From Pseudomonas sp. BSw22131 (lineage in GTDB: Bacteria; Pseudomonadota; Gammaproteobacteria; Pseudomonadales; Pseudomonadaceae), in contig NZ_CP113949.1 in assembly GCF_026810445.1 (NCBI RefSeq), positions 3,534,001-3,598,000 on the forward strand: 64,000 bases of DNA, written 5' to 3'. A model generated the notes under the pieces. It searched no databases and was not told the DNA's origin. It saw only the letters and a list, made by a program, of their open reading frames with translations. Both the position numbers and the translations under genes were made by a program. Every line of letters starts with the position of its first letter. Positions within the stretch are counted from its first letter, which is position 1. Positions 23,910 through 34,097 of the stretch are shown here, one piece after another.

Positions 23910-25249
23910 GTAAGCAAAGCCGCGTGATGTGGTCGGAGGGCATGTTCCTTTTGCCACAGCATTTCCAGTATCAGGATGAGTTTCACCAGCACCAGCTGGC
24001 CGAATCGACACTGCGCAGCACCCCGTTTCACTGGGGCGTACAAGCCCTGCAGATTGACGAGGAAGCGCTGGCGTCAGGCTCGCTGCAACTCAAGCGCCTC
24101 AAACTGGTGTTCCCTGATGGCAGCCTGTTCGATGCGCCACAGCACGATCCCTTGCCGGCCGCTCGCGACCTGAAAGACCTGCTCAAAGGCAATGACCTCA
24201 AGATCTACGCCGCCCTGAAACTGCCTGAGCCCTTTGGCCTCAATTACGTTGAAGACGGTCAGGAGCAGAAGAGCGCACGCCGTTTTCGCAAGCAATTCGA
24301 CACCCTGCCCGACCTCAACGAAGGCGATCTGGAAAACGAAATCACCAGCCTGCGCCTGAACGTGGTGATGCTGATTGATGGCGACAATCTGGACGGCTAC
24401 AGCTACTGCCCGGTTGCCCGGCTGTCGCGCAATAACATCGGTGGCTTCAACCTGGACGCGCATTTCGTGCACCCGACACTGCACGTCGGCACCCACGAAA
24501 CACTGGTCGGCCTGGGCAAGCGCCTGCTGGGTGCGTTGCAATCCAAGAGCAAGGCGCTGTCGGGTCGTCGTCGCGAACGTGCCGACCAGATCGCCGAGTT
24601 CGGCTCCAGTGACGTGACCCTGTTCTGGCTGCTCAACACGGTCAACCGCGCGTACCCGAACCTTGCGCACCTGCTGGCACATCCACGCCTGCACCCCGAG
24701 CGCCTGTATCTGTTTCTGGCGGAGCTGGCGGGCGGGTTGCTGACCTTCTCGCTGGACACCCAGCTCAACGACATTCCCGAGTACGACCACCATGATCCGG
24801 CGGCTTCGCTGGTCAAGCTGGACGAGATGATCCGCGTGCTGCTGGACAACGTGATCCCCAACCAGTGCATCGTCATCAACCTGACCCAGACCAAGCCGTC
24901 GTACTGGCAGGGCCAGTTGCACGACCCACGCCTGACCGAAGCGGACTTCTACCTCTCGGTGCACGCCGACATGCCCGGCGCCAGCGTGCTGGAACTGGTA
25001 CCGCGTGCGTTCAAGGTCGGCTCGCCCGAAGACATCGAAGTGGTGGTCAACAGCGCCATGCCGGGCGTCACGCTCAACCACTCGACGCGCCTGCCCAATG
25101 CAATCCCGGTGCGACTGGACAATCACTACTTCTCCATCGAACCGCATGGCCGGGTCTATGAGCGAATGATGACCGCTCAGGCGATCTCCTTTTACGCGCC
25201 CAGCGCTTTCACCAACCTCAAGCTTGAACTGATGGCGGTACTCAAATGA
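23906..25249 (+). CDS. tssK: T6SS baseplate-membrane connector TssK
   Basis: At 447 aa with the diagnostic N-terminus VMWSEGMFLLPQHFQYQDEF, this is TssK. Further blocks are YCPVARLSRNNIGGFNLD and VIPNQCIVINLTQTKP, with MTAQAISFYAPSAFTNLKLE at the end. TssK links the baseplate to TssL and TssM at the cytoplasmic side. Overlaps of four bases with both tssJ and tssL indicate translational coupling. Confidence 0.96.
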   Translation: MSKQSRVMWSEGMFLLPQHFQYQDEFHQHQLAESTLRSTPFHWGVQALQIDEEALASGSLQLKRLKLVFPDGSLFDAPQHDPLPAARDLKDLLKGNDLKIYAALKLPEPFGLNYVEDGQEQKSARRFRKQFDTLPDLNEGDLENEITSLRLNVVMLIDGDNLDGYSYCPVARLSRNNIGGFNLDAHFVHPTLHVGTHETLVGLGKRLLGALQSKSKALSGRRRERADQIAEFGSSDVTLFWLLNTVNRAYPNLAHLLAHPRLHPERLYLFLAELAGGLLTFSLDTQLNDIPEYDHHDPAASLVKLDEMIRVLLDNVIPNQCIVINLTQTKPSYWQGQLHDPRLTEADFYLSVHADMPGASVLELVPRAFKVGSPEDIEVVVNSAMPGVTLNHSTRLPNAIPVRLDNHYFSIEPHGRVYERMMTAQAISFYAPSAFTNLKLELMAVLK

Positions 25250-25959
25250 CCGAAGCTGTGATGCAAGGCGCCGTAGTGGCCGCCACTGACAAACCGAGCC
25301 TCAAAGACCTCGTGCAGGACTTCATCAGCATGGCGTTGATCGTGCGCAGAGGACGTCAAGTGACCTCGGTGACGGCCTTCGAGGCCAGTGTCGACAGCTT
25401 CTTTACCGCTCTGGAACGCGATGCGCGCAACGCCAATTACAGCGTTGACCAGGTCAAGGACACGCAGTACGCGCTGTGTGCGTTTCTCGATGAAAGCGTG
25501 TTGCGTTCCGGCGACAACGCCCTGCGCCGCCACTTCGAATTGCAACCGCTGCAATTCCGGTTTTTCGGCGTGCATCTGGCGGGCGAAGGATTCTTCGAAA
25601 AGATCGAATCGTTGCGCGCCGACGTGAAACGCAATCTGGACGTGCTGGAGGTGTACCACCTGTGCCTGGCACTGGGTTTCGAGGGCAAGTTCAGCCTCGG
25701 TCAGAAGGATCAGCTGCGCTACCTGGCCAACACGCTGGGCCAGGACATCGCACGGTATCGCAAGACCCCCAAAGCGCTGTCGCCTGACTGGGCATTGCCG
25801 GATCAGGTCTCGCAAATGCTTCGTCATGAAGTCCCCGTGTGGCTGTACCTGGCGCTCATCGCGCTGGTCTGCGTCGGGGTTTACCTGACGCTCGACTGGC
25901 TGTTGGGCAAAGACGTTGCCGCTTTGGCAGAACACATCAGCCAGCTGTTCAGTGCCTGA
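25246..25959 (+). CDS. tssL: T6SS inner-membrane protein TssL (short form, no OmpA domain)
   Basis: The 237-aa protein has the cytoplasmic DotU-like domain (DSFFTALERDARNANYSVDQ, CAFLDESVLRSGD, LQFRFFGVHLAGEGFFEKIE, VYHLCLALGFEGKFSLGQ). One membrane helix lies near the C-terminus (VPVWLYLALIALVCVGVYL, ~201-220), then a short periplasmic end. There is no peptidoglycan-binding OmpA domain. In this cluster that domain is on the separate protein at 30880-33372. TssL forms the inner-membrane complex with TssM. Confidence 0.95.
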   Translation: MTEAVMQGAVVAATDKPSLKDLVQDFISMALIVRRGRQVTSVTAFEASVDSFFTALERDARNANYSVDQVKDTQYALCAFLDESVLRSGDNALRRHFELQPLQFRFFGVHLAGEGFFEKIESLRADVKRNLDVLEVYHLCLALGFEGKFSLGQKDQLRYLANTLGQDIARYRKTPKALSPDWALPDQVSQMLRHEVPVWLYLALIALVCVGVYLTLDWLLGKDVAALAEHISQLFSA

Positions 25960-25989
25960 GCACAGGTCAGGTAACCGGGTCAGGAAGAC

Positions 25990-28900
25990 ATGAAGACACT
26001 ATTGCGTTCGTTAAAAAGTTTCTGGTTTCTCATCCCCATGCTGTGGGCGGTGAGCCTGTTGCTGTGCTGGCTGGTCGCGCCACGCATTGCAGCGCTGCGT
26101 GAGCACACCCCTGAGGCGATGATCATCATCAGCGCCTTCTACGTGCTGATCATCGTGCTGCGCCAATACCGACGCATCCGCGCGGAACGCAACCTTGAAA
26201 ACCTGGTGCAGATCGAAGTCGATCGCTCACTCAAATCCACCGGTGAGTTCCGCGACCAGCAAGTGCTGCGCGAGCGCCTCAAGCACGCCATCGCGATGCT
26301 GCGCACGGACCGTTCTGCCGGCGGCGGTGGTTCATCGGCTTTGTATGATTTGCCGTGGTACCTGGTGATCGGCATGTCGGCGGCGGGCAAGACGTCGCTG
26401 CTGACCCGTTCGGGACTGTCGGCCAGCATTGCCAGCAGCGCCAACGAAAGCCAGAGCGGCACCCAGCACTGCGACTGGTACTTCAGCCCTGAAGCGGTAA
26501 TGATCGACACAGCCGGCCGTTACCTGCGTGACGACCAGTCGGCGAGCGAGTTCGCGGCGTTCCTGCGGATGCTGAAAAAGCAGCGCAGCAAAGCGGCCGT
26601 CAACGGTCTGGTGCTGGTGGTCAGCCTGCCTGAATTGCTGGCTGGCAGCGCCGATGAACGCAACGAACTGGCTGCGCAACTGGTGTCGCGTATCGAGGAA
26701 TACACCGAGTGCCTGGACGCCAACCCCCCGATCTATCTGATGCTCAGCAAGACCGACCAGATACCGGGGTTCAGTCAGGCGTTCGAGGGGCTGGACCTGC
26801 ACGAGCGTCAGCAGCCGTTGGGCATGACCTTCGGTTTGTCGGAGATTCGCAATCAGGGCCTGCGCCCTGTATTGGAAGCCAAGCTTGCCAATCTGCACCG
26901 CCATATTCGTCGTCACGTCGATGCGCAGATGGTCGCGCTGGGCGCTGATGCCAACAGCACTCTGCTCAACTTCCCCAACTATTTCGCCGAACTGTCAGTG
27001 GCGCTGGAGCAGTTTCTTCAGCACTTTGCACAGAGCGGGCATGGCGGCACGCAGTTGCTGCTGCGCGGGCTGTATTTCACCAGCGCGCTGCAAACCGAAC
27101 AGCAACTGAGCCATGTGTATGAAGACGACCTGGCCGAGTCTTTCGCGCTGCTGCCAGAGGGCGAGCCGACACTGACGCCTGACAGCGGCAAGAAAACCGG
27201 CGACCGCAGTTACTTCATCACCGACACCTTCCGCCGGGTTATTTTCCCGGACCGTGAGTTGGCCCTGCATCAGTCGCGCATGGGCAAAAAGTCGTGGAGC
27301 CCGGTGGTGATTGCCGTGGCGCTGTTTGCCGGACTGGCCTTCATCGGCTGGCAGAGCCTGTCGTTCCAGAACAACCGCGAGTGGCTGGCGTCTCTGCGTC
27401 AACAGTTGACCGACCTTGAGCAATCCCCGGACCGCGCGCAATTGCTCGCCTCCGGCAAAGGCCTGGAGCTATTGCGCAATCAGTTGGCCACCATCGAGCG
27501 CTACCGGGCCAAGGGCGTGCCGCTGCAACTGAGCGGCGGCCTGTACCGGGGCGACGACATTTACCTCGCCACGCAGACCGCCTACCTGCAGCAACTGCGC
27601 ACTCAAGCGCTTGAGCCGATTGTCCTGAACCTGCAACTGCGCATGCGGGAATTCAACGAATTCGCCAAAACCATGGATCCGCAAAACGCTGTCGTCACAG
27701 CGCCGGGCAAGGCTGGCAGCAAAGCCGCGCAGGCACGTGCTCAGGGTCAGAAAGCGCTGGACCGCAGTCTGCAAAACGCTGCGGCAGGCGTTGGCCGCCC
27801 TACCAGCCTGAGCAGCATTCCGCGCAGCACCAGCGACGTGACCGGTCGCCTGAGCAACGCCGGCAGAGGCGCTGTGAATCAGACGCGCAACGACGCCTTG
27901 GCAGCCTTGCGCAACCCGTCAAGCGCCAACCCGGCCACCACCAGTGATGCAGCCGAGCTGTCGGCCACCACGGGCGGGCTGTCCTTGTCTGAAGAAATGC
28001 TCGGCAAACTGGATGAACGGCAGGTCGCGTCCATCATCGAGTCATACAACGCGCTGAAGCTCTACCTCATGCTTACTCAGCCTACCGCGCACCCAGAGCC
28101 GGAATTCGTCAGCGCAGCGTTGCCCATGGCATGGGCCAACACGGCCGATGAAGCAAACCCGGTCAGCGACGAGGTCATTCAGGACAATGCACCGGTGTAC
28201 GTGCAGCTGCTCAAAAACGGCCAGGCCCCTACCCTGCCGCGCAACGAGCAACTGATCAGCGAAACCCGCAAAAGCCTGAAGTCCTTTATGATTTCAAGCT
28301 CGCTGGTGGACCGCGAATACCTGCGTCTGCAACTGGAATCCAGTCGCCAGTTCCCGGCCGTGGGCCTGAGCGATCTGGTGCCATTGCCGGGTCGTCAATT
28401 GCTCTACGGGAGCGAAGCGGTGCCGGCGATTTTCACCCGTCAGGGCTGGGAGGAGTTCGTCAAGCCTGAGCTGATCAAGCTGGTGTCGGGCAATCTTCAC
28501 AACGAGTCGGACTGGGTACTCGATGGCGATGGCGGTGACAGCGTTGTGCAGAAAGCCAACTTCATCCGTGAATTCATGAGCCGCTACAAACGCGACTACA
28601 CGCAGGCCTGGTACACCCTGGTCGACAGCATCGGCGTGCGCCATTTCACCGACATGGCCAACGCCACGCAGCAATTATCGTTGCTCAGCGATGTGCAGAA
28701 CTCGCCGATCAAGCGCCTGTTGGCAGCGGTCAACGACAACACCCAGTGGGATGTTCCGGCGCTGCGGGAAACCCAGCAGCCGGGCGTCAAGCGTGATGAC
28801 GGGTTCTGGGGCAAGGTCACGGGCATTCTCGATGATCAGAAGGTATCGCCGAGCACGCTGGTCTCGCCGCTGCCTGCGGTGGACGACGGCAGCCTGGCGA

Positions 28901-29925
28901 AACGCTTCGAGCCGGTGTCGCGCGTGTTCGCCGCGCAAAATGCCGAAGGCGCCGACAGCACGATCATGGACCGCTACCTGGCTGCACTGCGCAAACTCAA
29001 GGTGCGGATGAACAACATCCAGCGCTCGCAGGACGTCGGCAAAAGCAGCAAGCAGTTGATCAGCGAAACACTGGAAGGCCAGCCGAGCGAAGTCACCAGC
29101 GTGCGCAACTACGTGGAGACCACCGTCGATACCAGCCAGGGCGGCTTGTCCACCTCGCTGCAAAGCCTGTTCAGTTTGCCGATCCAGTTCACCTGGGAAA
29201 CCCTGCGCGACCCGGCCGGCGAGCAGATCGCCAAAGCCTGGGCACAGCAGATTGCCAAGCCTTGGGAACAAGTCATGGCTCACCGTTACCCCATCGCCGC
29301 TGGCAGTCGCAACGAAGCATCGGTCAAGGATCTGCAGCGCTTCGTCGACCCGGAATCGGGCCTGCTGCCGAACTTCAAGCGCAATGAAATCGGTAACCTC
29401 TCCGGCGGTGAAGGCCTGGGCATGAGCAGCGGCGCGAAGTCTGCGCCGCTGGTTAACCCGAACATGGTCAACAGCATCGACAAGGCCAGCTCGCTCGGTC
29501 AGGTCATCGCCAGCCTGTCGGACCGCGACAACGGCTTCGAGATCATGCTGGAGCCGTCGGCGTTCTTCACCGATATCATCTTCACCCTGGACGGTCAGGT
29601 GCAGCATTACCGCAACGGCAAGACCAGCTGGAGCCGCTTCTCCTGGCCCGGCACGACCACCGCGCCGGGTGCGCGTCTGGATGTTGTGACCCTCAGTGGC
29701 GAACGCATCACCGTGTTCGACTACCCGGGTCGCTGGGGCTTGCTGCGCATGAACGACAGCGCACGGGTCGACGATCTGGATGGCATTCAGCAGCGTTTCA
29801 GCTGGAGCACGCCAAGCGGTCAAGTCAGTCTGGCGGTCCGCAACTACGGTGGCGTCAAGCTCACCGACCTGGCCAACGTCAAGGCGCTGAGTGCGCTGAA
29901 CGCTCCTGAAGGACGGACCAAGTGA
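25990..29925 (+). CDS. tssM: T6SS inner-membrane protein TssM (IcmF)
   Basis: At 1311 aa this is full-length TssM. It has two N-terminal membrane helices (FWFLIPMLWAVSLLLCWLV and an adjoining one), then a cytoplasmic NTPase-like domain with Walker A GMSAAGKTS near residue ~128 and the DTAGRYL motif. A third helix lies near ~440 (VVIAVALFAGLAFIGWQ), followed by a large periplasmic part that ends in a beta-rich domain (~1170-1311) that binds TssJ. An Ala/Gln/Ser-rich insert around residues ~570-665 (KAGSKAAQARAQGQKA and following) is low in complexity. It spans the inner membrane to connect TssL/TssK with TssJ. Confidence 0.95.
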   Translation: MKTLLRSLKSFWFLIPMLWAVSLLLCWLVAPRIAALREHTPEAMIIISAFYVLIIVLRQYRRIRAERNLENLVQIEVDRSLKSTGEFRDQQVLRERLKHAIAMLRTDRSAGGGGSSALYDLPWYLVIGMSAAGKTSLLTRSGLSASIASSANESQSGTQHCDWYFSPEAVMIDTAGRYLRDDQSASEFAAFLRMLKKQRSKAAVNGLVLVVSLPELLAGSADERNELAAQLVSRIEEYTECLDANPPIYLMLSKTDQIPGFSQAFEGLDLHERQQPLGMTFGLSEIRNQGLRPVLEAKLANLHRHIRRHVDAQMVALGADANSTLLNFPNYFAELSVALEQFLQHFAQSGHGGTQLLLRGLYFTSALQTEQQLSHVYEDDLAESFALLPEGEPTLTPDSGKKTGDRSYFITDTFRRVIFPDRELALHQSRMGKKSWSPVVIAVALFAGLAFIGWQSLSFQNNREWLASLRQQLTDLEQSPDRAQLLASGKGLELLRNQLATIERYRAKGVPLQLSGGLYRGDDIYLATQTAYLQQLRTQALEPIVLNLQLRMREFNEFAKTMDPQNAVVTAPGKAGSKAAQARAQGQKALDRSLQNAAAGVGRPTSLSSIPRSTSDVTGRLSNAGRGAVNQTRNDALAALRNPSSANPATTSDAAELSATTGGLSLSEEMLGKLDERQVASIIESYNALKLYLMLTQPTAHPEPEFVSAALPMAWANTADEANPVSDEVIQDNAPVYVQLLKNGQAPTLPRNEQLISETRKSLKSFMISSSLVDREYLRLQLESSRQFPAVGLSDLVPLPGRQLLYGSEAVPAIFTRQGWEEFVKPELIKLVSGNLHNESDWVLDGDGGDSVVQKANFIREFMSRYKRDYTQAWYTLVDSIGVRHFTDMANATQQLSLLSDVQNSPIKRLLAAVNDNTQWDVPALRETQQPGVKRDDGFWGKVTGILDDQKVSPSTLVSPLPAVDDGSLAKRFEPVSRVFAAQNAEGADSTIMDRYLAALRKLKVRMNNIQRSQDVGKSSKQLISETLEGQPSEVTSVRNYVETTVDTSQGGLSTSLQSLFSLPIQFTWETLRDPAGEQIAKAWAQQIAKPWEQVMAHRYPIAAGSRNEASVKDLQRFVDPESGLLPNFKRNEIGNLSGGEGLGMSSGAKSAPLVNPNMVNSIDKASSLGQVIASLSDRDNGFEIMLEPSAFFTDIIFTLDGQVQHYRNGKTSWSRFSWPGTTTAPGARLDVVTLSGERITVFDYPGRWGLLRMNDSARVDDLDGIQQRFSWSTPSGQVSLAVRNYGGVKLTDLANVKALSALNAPEGRTK

Positions 29926-29956
29926 GCACCTGCACGATGAATCAGGGGCGCAGCCG

Positions 29957-30883
29957 ATGATTGGCTGCTTCGGCAAGCTCCCCGCGAGCCCGGACTTCGT
30001 CAGCCTGCACGGCGCCGCTGACGAGGTGTGTGAGTTCGACGCATGGCTGCAAGGCGCGCTGGCGGGCATGCAGCATCGGGAGGACTGGCGCGAGCTGTTC
30101 GACCGCCTGCCGGTGTGCTTTTTCAGTTACCGGGCACGCACCGGCAACTGGCTGCTGGGCGGTTTCATCAGCTCGCGGGACGCCAGCGCCCGGCGCTATC
30201 CGTTCTTCATTTTCCAGACCCTCAAGGCCAGCGAGGCAGCCAACCTGGCGAACCCGTTCACCCTGAGCGAGCTGTTCAATGCGCAGATCAAGCCGCTGCT
30301 GCACATGGCGATTCAGGGCGAACAGTCCGCTGTGCTGTTCGAGCGCATCAAGGCGTTGCGGCCGTTGCAGGGTCAGGACTTTGAGCTGTTTCGGCGCGTG
30401 CACAACAAGTTTCTGGTGAACTTCAGCCTGCGCGACATCGCCAACGCGCTGGAAAGCACGTACCCGGAGTTCGTCACCAACGCCGTGCTGACCAGGCTGC
30501 ACGCGCTCAAACGCCAGGTGCACCCGGACAGCACGGGCGGTATTTGCCTGCCGCTGCCCGCCGAACGCGGTTTGAAGAACCCGACCGCCGATTTGTGGAT
30601 CAACTGGCTGACGCGCATGAAGTCCAGCCACGCGGCGCCGCAAATCAGTGTGCTGGCCGACGACTTCATGCGGCCCCAGCTGTTTTGCTTCCCTTCGCGC
30701 AACACCAATGCGCTGTACCGCGTGCTCACCGGCACCGGCGATCGCGCAGAAAGCTACGACGTTCTGGCGTCTTTCGACGCCTTCGACGAGCACCACCGCG
30801 TCAACGCGTTTCCCGAAATCGACCGCCCCCTTCGTGACGTTATCGACCGTTTTGTCGACGCCCTGGATTTGAAGTCTGTATGA
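29957..30883 (+). CDS. tagF: T6SS regulator TagF (ImpM family)
   Basis: The 308-aa protein begins MIGCFGKLPASPDFVSLHGA, the diagnostic TagF/ImpM start (GkLPa.gDFv), followed by FSYRARTGNWLLGGFISSRD and SARRYPFFIFQ. TagF restrains T6SS assembly after translation in P. aeruginosa by binding the Fha protein; no Fha/PpkA/PppA genes are in this window, so its partner here is unclear. The stop overlaps the next start by four bases. Confidence 0.92.
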   Translation: MIGCFGKLPASPDFVSLHGAADEVCEFDAWLQGALAGMQHREDWRELFDRLPVCFFSYRARTGNWLLGGFISSRDASARRYPFFIFQTLKASEAANLANPFTLSELFNAQIKPLLHMAIQGEQSAVLFERIKALRPLQGQDFELFRRVHNKFLVNFSLRDIANALESTYPEFVTNAVLTRLHALKRQVHPDSTGGICLPLPAERGLKNPTADLWINWLTRMKSSHAAPQISVLADDFMRPQLFCFPSRNTNALYRVLTGTGDRAESYDVLASFDAFDEHHRVNAFPEIDRPLRDVIDRFVDALDLKSV

Positions 30884-33372
30884 ACAAAATCAAGTATTAC
30901 TGCTTGCGTTACCAACCCTACATTCTGGGGGTGTGCTTCTTCCTGGCGATTTTCGTCGTGTGGGGCATCGGCCGTGCGTTCGGGTTCAGCTCACTTAACA
31001 GCCTGCTGAGCGGGATCGGCGTGTTCCTGCTGCTGTCAGCCGGTTATGTACTGCTGCTGTACCGGGGCGTGTCGCGCCATCACAACCTTGAAGGGCTGCT
31101 GCGCGAAGACGCCGATCAGGCGGTGCTCAATGCCAGCCCCGCCGACCGCGAAGAAGTCAGCCTGCTGCGCGAACGCCTGCTGCAAAGCATCGAGCGCCTG
31201 CACAGCAATAAACCACGCGGCACCCAGGCCAAAGACGCGTTGTACGCGCTGCCCTGGTACTTGGTGGTGGGCCAGCCGGCTGCGGGCAAAAGCACCATGC
31301 TTTACCAGTCAGGCCTGAACTTCCCGTATGCGGAGCGTGAAGGCGCACGCGTTGCAGGATTGGGCGGCACGCGTAACTGCGACTGGTTTTTCAGCTCCGA
31401 GGCCGTGCTGCTGGACACCGCCGGACGCTACATGCACGACCAGGAAGAAGCCGGCAAATGGCGGGCATTCTTGCAGCTGTTGCGCCAGCACCGTCAGCGT
31501 CGACCGCTCAACGGTTTGATCGTGACTGTCAGCATCCACGACATCCTGCAATCCTCGATTGAGGACCAGGAACGCATCGCCAAGCGCCTGCGTGAACGCA
31601 TTCAGGAAACCCACTCGCTGCTGGAAGTGCGCCTGCCGGTCTACCTGGTGTTCACCAAATGCGATCTGGTGCCAGGGTTCGCACCCTTCTATCGTCAGCT
31701 GGACGACGTGGCCCGTGGCGAAGTCATGGGCAAGACGTTCGCCCACAAAGGTTTCGAACAGGCCGACTGGGGCCAGCGCTTTGGCGTGGCGATGGATGAG
31801 CTGATCAGCTATTGGCAAGAGGTCGCCAACCAGCAATTGGCCCTGCAGGACATCCAGATCACCCGCCAGGATTCGGCGGTGTATCGCTTCCCGCTGGAGC
31901 TTGCCGCGCTCAAGCCACGGTTGCAGCTGTTCGTCGATGCGTTGTTGCGGGCCAATCCTTACCAGAGCGCCGAGTTGCTGCGCGGGTTCTATTTCACCAG
32001 TGCACTGGACGCCGATCAGCCGGAACTGGGGCTGCATACGCGTGAAGTCACCGAGCGCTTTTCGCTGGAAAGCGATCACGCCATCGTCGATGGCCAGGCC
32101 GAGCCACGGCCGCTGTTCATCAACAGCCTGTTTCGCAAAGTCATCATTCCCGACCAGCACCTGGTCGCGCTGTACACCACCAATCACCGCGAGCGCAGGC
32201 GCAAGGCGGCATGGATCGGCGGCGCTGGCCTGGTGGCTTCGCTGGTCTGCGGTCTGTGGGGCTGGTCGTACTGGAACAACCACCAGACCATTCAAAGTAT
32301 TTCCACGGAGCTTACGCAGGCCGCCGCCGATGACAGCGCTGCCACCGGTCAATACACCGACTGGCAAACCCTGGACCGGATGCGCTTCTGGACCGCGCAC
32401 TATTACGCTCAGCACCACGATGAGGGTGTGCCGTTGCGCCTGCGTCTGGGCCTTTATCAGGGTTACGACGTCGAGCCGCTGCTGCGCACCCGGTATTTCT
32501 CGCGCCTCGAAAGCGTGATGCTCAAGCCAACCGCCGACAACCTGACCCGCTCCCTGTACCTGCTGACCACGATCAAGGTCTATCAGCGCAACGCCAAGGA
32601 TTTGCAGCCGGTAACAGGCGTCGACAGTGTCGAGCCCAAAGCACTGCCCGTCGACAACCGCGCGCAGTCCATCGCCGACTTCGGCAAGGCCACCCTGGAC
32701 ACTTACGTGATGCTGTCCCGTGCGCAACGGGAGAAGGCGGATCCCGTGTTCCTGAAAGCCAGAATGCCCGATTACTGGTACCCGGCGATTGCCCGCCAGA
32801 CCGGCAAGACGATCACCGCCAACAGCGGACCAGGCTCCAATCAGGACTATGAATACGCAAGCCGGCAGATCAATTTCTACAGCGATCAGATTCACGAACT
32901 CGACGTGCCGCGCATCCTCGACAACGCGTTTCTGACCTCAAGCTCTCGCAACTACATCAACAGCTTGCTGACGCAGACACTGCGCTCGATTGAAACCATC
33001 ACGCTGGAATCGGACACCTTGTTCGCCTTCGGTCGTGCTGATTTCCAAAGCCTGAAAAGCGAAGGCCAGGGCCAGTTGAGCGCGATTGCCGGCAAGCTGT
33101 TGAGCACCCCCAACATCGGCAAGATCATCATCGCCGGTCACGCCGACCAACTGGGTGACCGACAAGGCAACCTGCAGGTGTCCAAGCAGCGCGCGCAGAC
33201 CATCAAGACTTATCTGGTGGGCAAAGGCGTGCCGTCCGAACTGGTGGACGCCGTGGGCGAAGGCAGCGAGAAGCCCTTGGTCAAGTGCGACATGCAGCAG
33301 CCGCGGGCTCAGTTGATTCAGTGCCTTGAGCCAAACCGACGGGTAGAGATCGAAGTGCGCGCGCTCAATTGA
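30880..33372 (+). CDS. IcmF-family protein fused to an OmpA domain (second TssM-like protein)
   Basis: The product has 830 aa. The first ~450 residues repeat the TssM plan: two N-terminal membrane helices, Walker A GQPAAGKST near ~131, LLDTAGRYMHD, and a third helix near ~445-465 (AAWIGGAGLVASLVCGLWGW). Instead of the long TssM periplasmic domain, a shorter ~250-residue segment leads to a C-terminal OmpA domain (LFAFGRADFQSLKSEGQGQL, IIIAGHADQLGDRQGN, NRRVEIEVRALN) that binds peptidoglycan. It may correspond to TagP of the P. putida K1-type cluster (recalled, uncertain). It probably anchors the membrane complex to the cell wall, since TssL lacks such a domain. Confidence 0.85.
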   Translation: MNKIKYYCLRYQPYILGVCFFLAIFVVWGIGRAFGFSSLNSLLSGIGVFLLLSAGYVLLLYRGVSRHHNLEGLLREDADQAVLNASPADREEVSLLRERLLQSIERLHSNKPRGTQAKDALYALPWYLVVGQPAAGKSTMLYQSGLNFPYAEREGARVAGLGGTRNCDWFFSSEAVLLDTAGRYMHDQEEAGKWRAFLQLLRQHRQRRPLNGLIVTVSIHDILQSSIEDQERIAKRLRERIQETHSLLEVRLPVYLVFTKCDLVPGFAPFYRQLDDVARGEVMGKTFAHKGFEQADWGQRFGVAMDELISYWQEVANQQLALQDIQITRQDSAVYRFPLELAALKPRLQLFVDALLRANPYQSAELLRGFYFTSALDADQPELGLHTREVTERFSLESDHAIVDGQAEPRPLFINSLFRKVIIPDQHLVALYTTNHRERRRKAAWIGGAGLVASLVCGLWGWSYWNNHQTIQSISTELTQAAADDSAATGQYTDWQTLDRMRFWTAHYYAQHHDEGVPLRLRLGLYQGYDVEPLLRTRYFSRLESVMLKPTADNLTRSLYLLTTIKVYQRNAKDLQPVTGVDSVEPKALPVDNRAQSIADFGKATLDTYVMLSRAQREKADPVFLKARMPDYWYPAIARQTGKTITANSGPGSNQDYEYASRQINFYSDQIHELDVPRILDNAFLTSSSRNYINSLLTQTLRSIETITLESDTLFAFGRADFQSLKSEGQGQLSAIAGKLLSTPNIGKIIIAGHADQLGDRQGNLQVSKQRAQTIKTYLVGKGVPSELVDAVGEGSEKPLVKCDMQQPRAQLIQCLEPNRRVEIEVRALN

Positions 33373-33477
33373 GCTCGCGGTCTAATTGAAGAAAACCGGC
33401 GCCTGGGTCATCGAAACATGAGGCCGGGGCAGCGGTAACGAAGCCTTTCTTGATCATTTCAAGAAGGTTAAAGCAAA

Positions 33478-33510
33478 GGGCTGCGACCTGTTCGCAGGTG
33501 ATGCAGGCCC
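33478..33510 (+). promoter_or_regulatory. Leader hairpin before hcp
   Basis: GGGCTGC...GCAGGCCC encloses ACCTG-TTCG-CAGGT, giving a stable two-part hairpin with a TTCG tetraloop, about 30 bases before the hcp start. A weaker hairpin (TTCTTGA-TCATT-TCAAGAA) lies at 33446-33464. With no T run, these look more like mRNA-stabilising or processing structures that let hcp be expressed above the upstream genes. Confidence 0.45.
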
Positions 33511-33537
33511 TTAAATGAAGGAAAGGAGACGTAAGAA

Positions 33538-34056
33538 ATGGCATTTGACGCATACATCCAAATCGACGGCATTCCAGGTGAAGTTCTGGACGACAAGCAC
33601 AAGGACTGGATTGAAGTGCTGGGCTACGAGTACGGCGCCACTCAGGCGACGTCCGCTACTGCCAGTTCTTCGGGCGGTGCTTCTTCCGAGCGCGTTGCAC
33701 TGAGCGATTTCAGCATTCGTAAAGCCGTGGACAAAGCCTCCGCCAAGCTGTTCGAAGCCTGCTGCAAAGGCACGCATATCGCCAAGATCCAGCTCAACGT
33801 CAACCGCGCAGGCGGCGACAAGCTGACCTACCTGACCATCAACCTGGAAGAGGTTGTGGTGTCGTCGGTCAAAGCGGTTGCCGGTGGGAGTCAAGATGGC
33901 GAAGACAAAGCGGTCAGCGACCTGCCGATTGAAGAAATCAGCTTCAACTTCGCCCGTATCAAGACCACTTATACCCAACAGAGCCGTTCCGATGGTCAAG
34001 GTGGCGGTAACGTCACTGGCGGCTGGGATCGCACGGCCAACAAAGTCTTCGCATAA
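33538..34056 (+). CDS. hcp: T6SS tube protein Hcp
   Basis: The 172-aa protein starts MAFDAYIQIDGIPGEVLDDK with AAGGAAAGGAGA before the ATG. It then has WIEVLGYEYGATQ, LSDFSIRKAVDKASAKLFE, ACCKGTHIAKIQLNVNRAGG, and EEISFNFARIKTTYTQQ, all typical Hcp positions. Hcp hexamers stack to form the expelled tube. The separate leader hairpins and the terminator right after it suggest that it is expressed as its own abundant unit. Confidence 0.96.
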   Translation: MAFDAYIQIDGIPGEVLDDKHKDWIEVLGYEYGATQATSATASSSGGASSERVALSDFSIRKAVDKASAKLFEACCKGTHIAKIQLNVNRAGGDKLTYLTINLEEVVVSSVKAVAGGSQDGEDKAVSDLPIEEISFNFARIKTTYTQQSRSDGQGGGNVTGGWDRTANKVFA

Positions 34057-34097
34057 GCCGTTGACGACATCGGGCCGTGAAAGCGGTCCGTGTTCAG

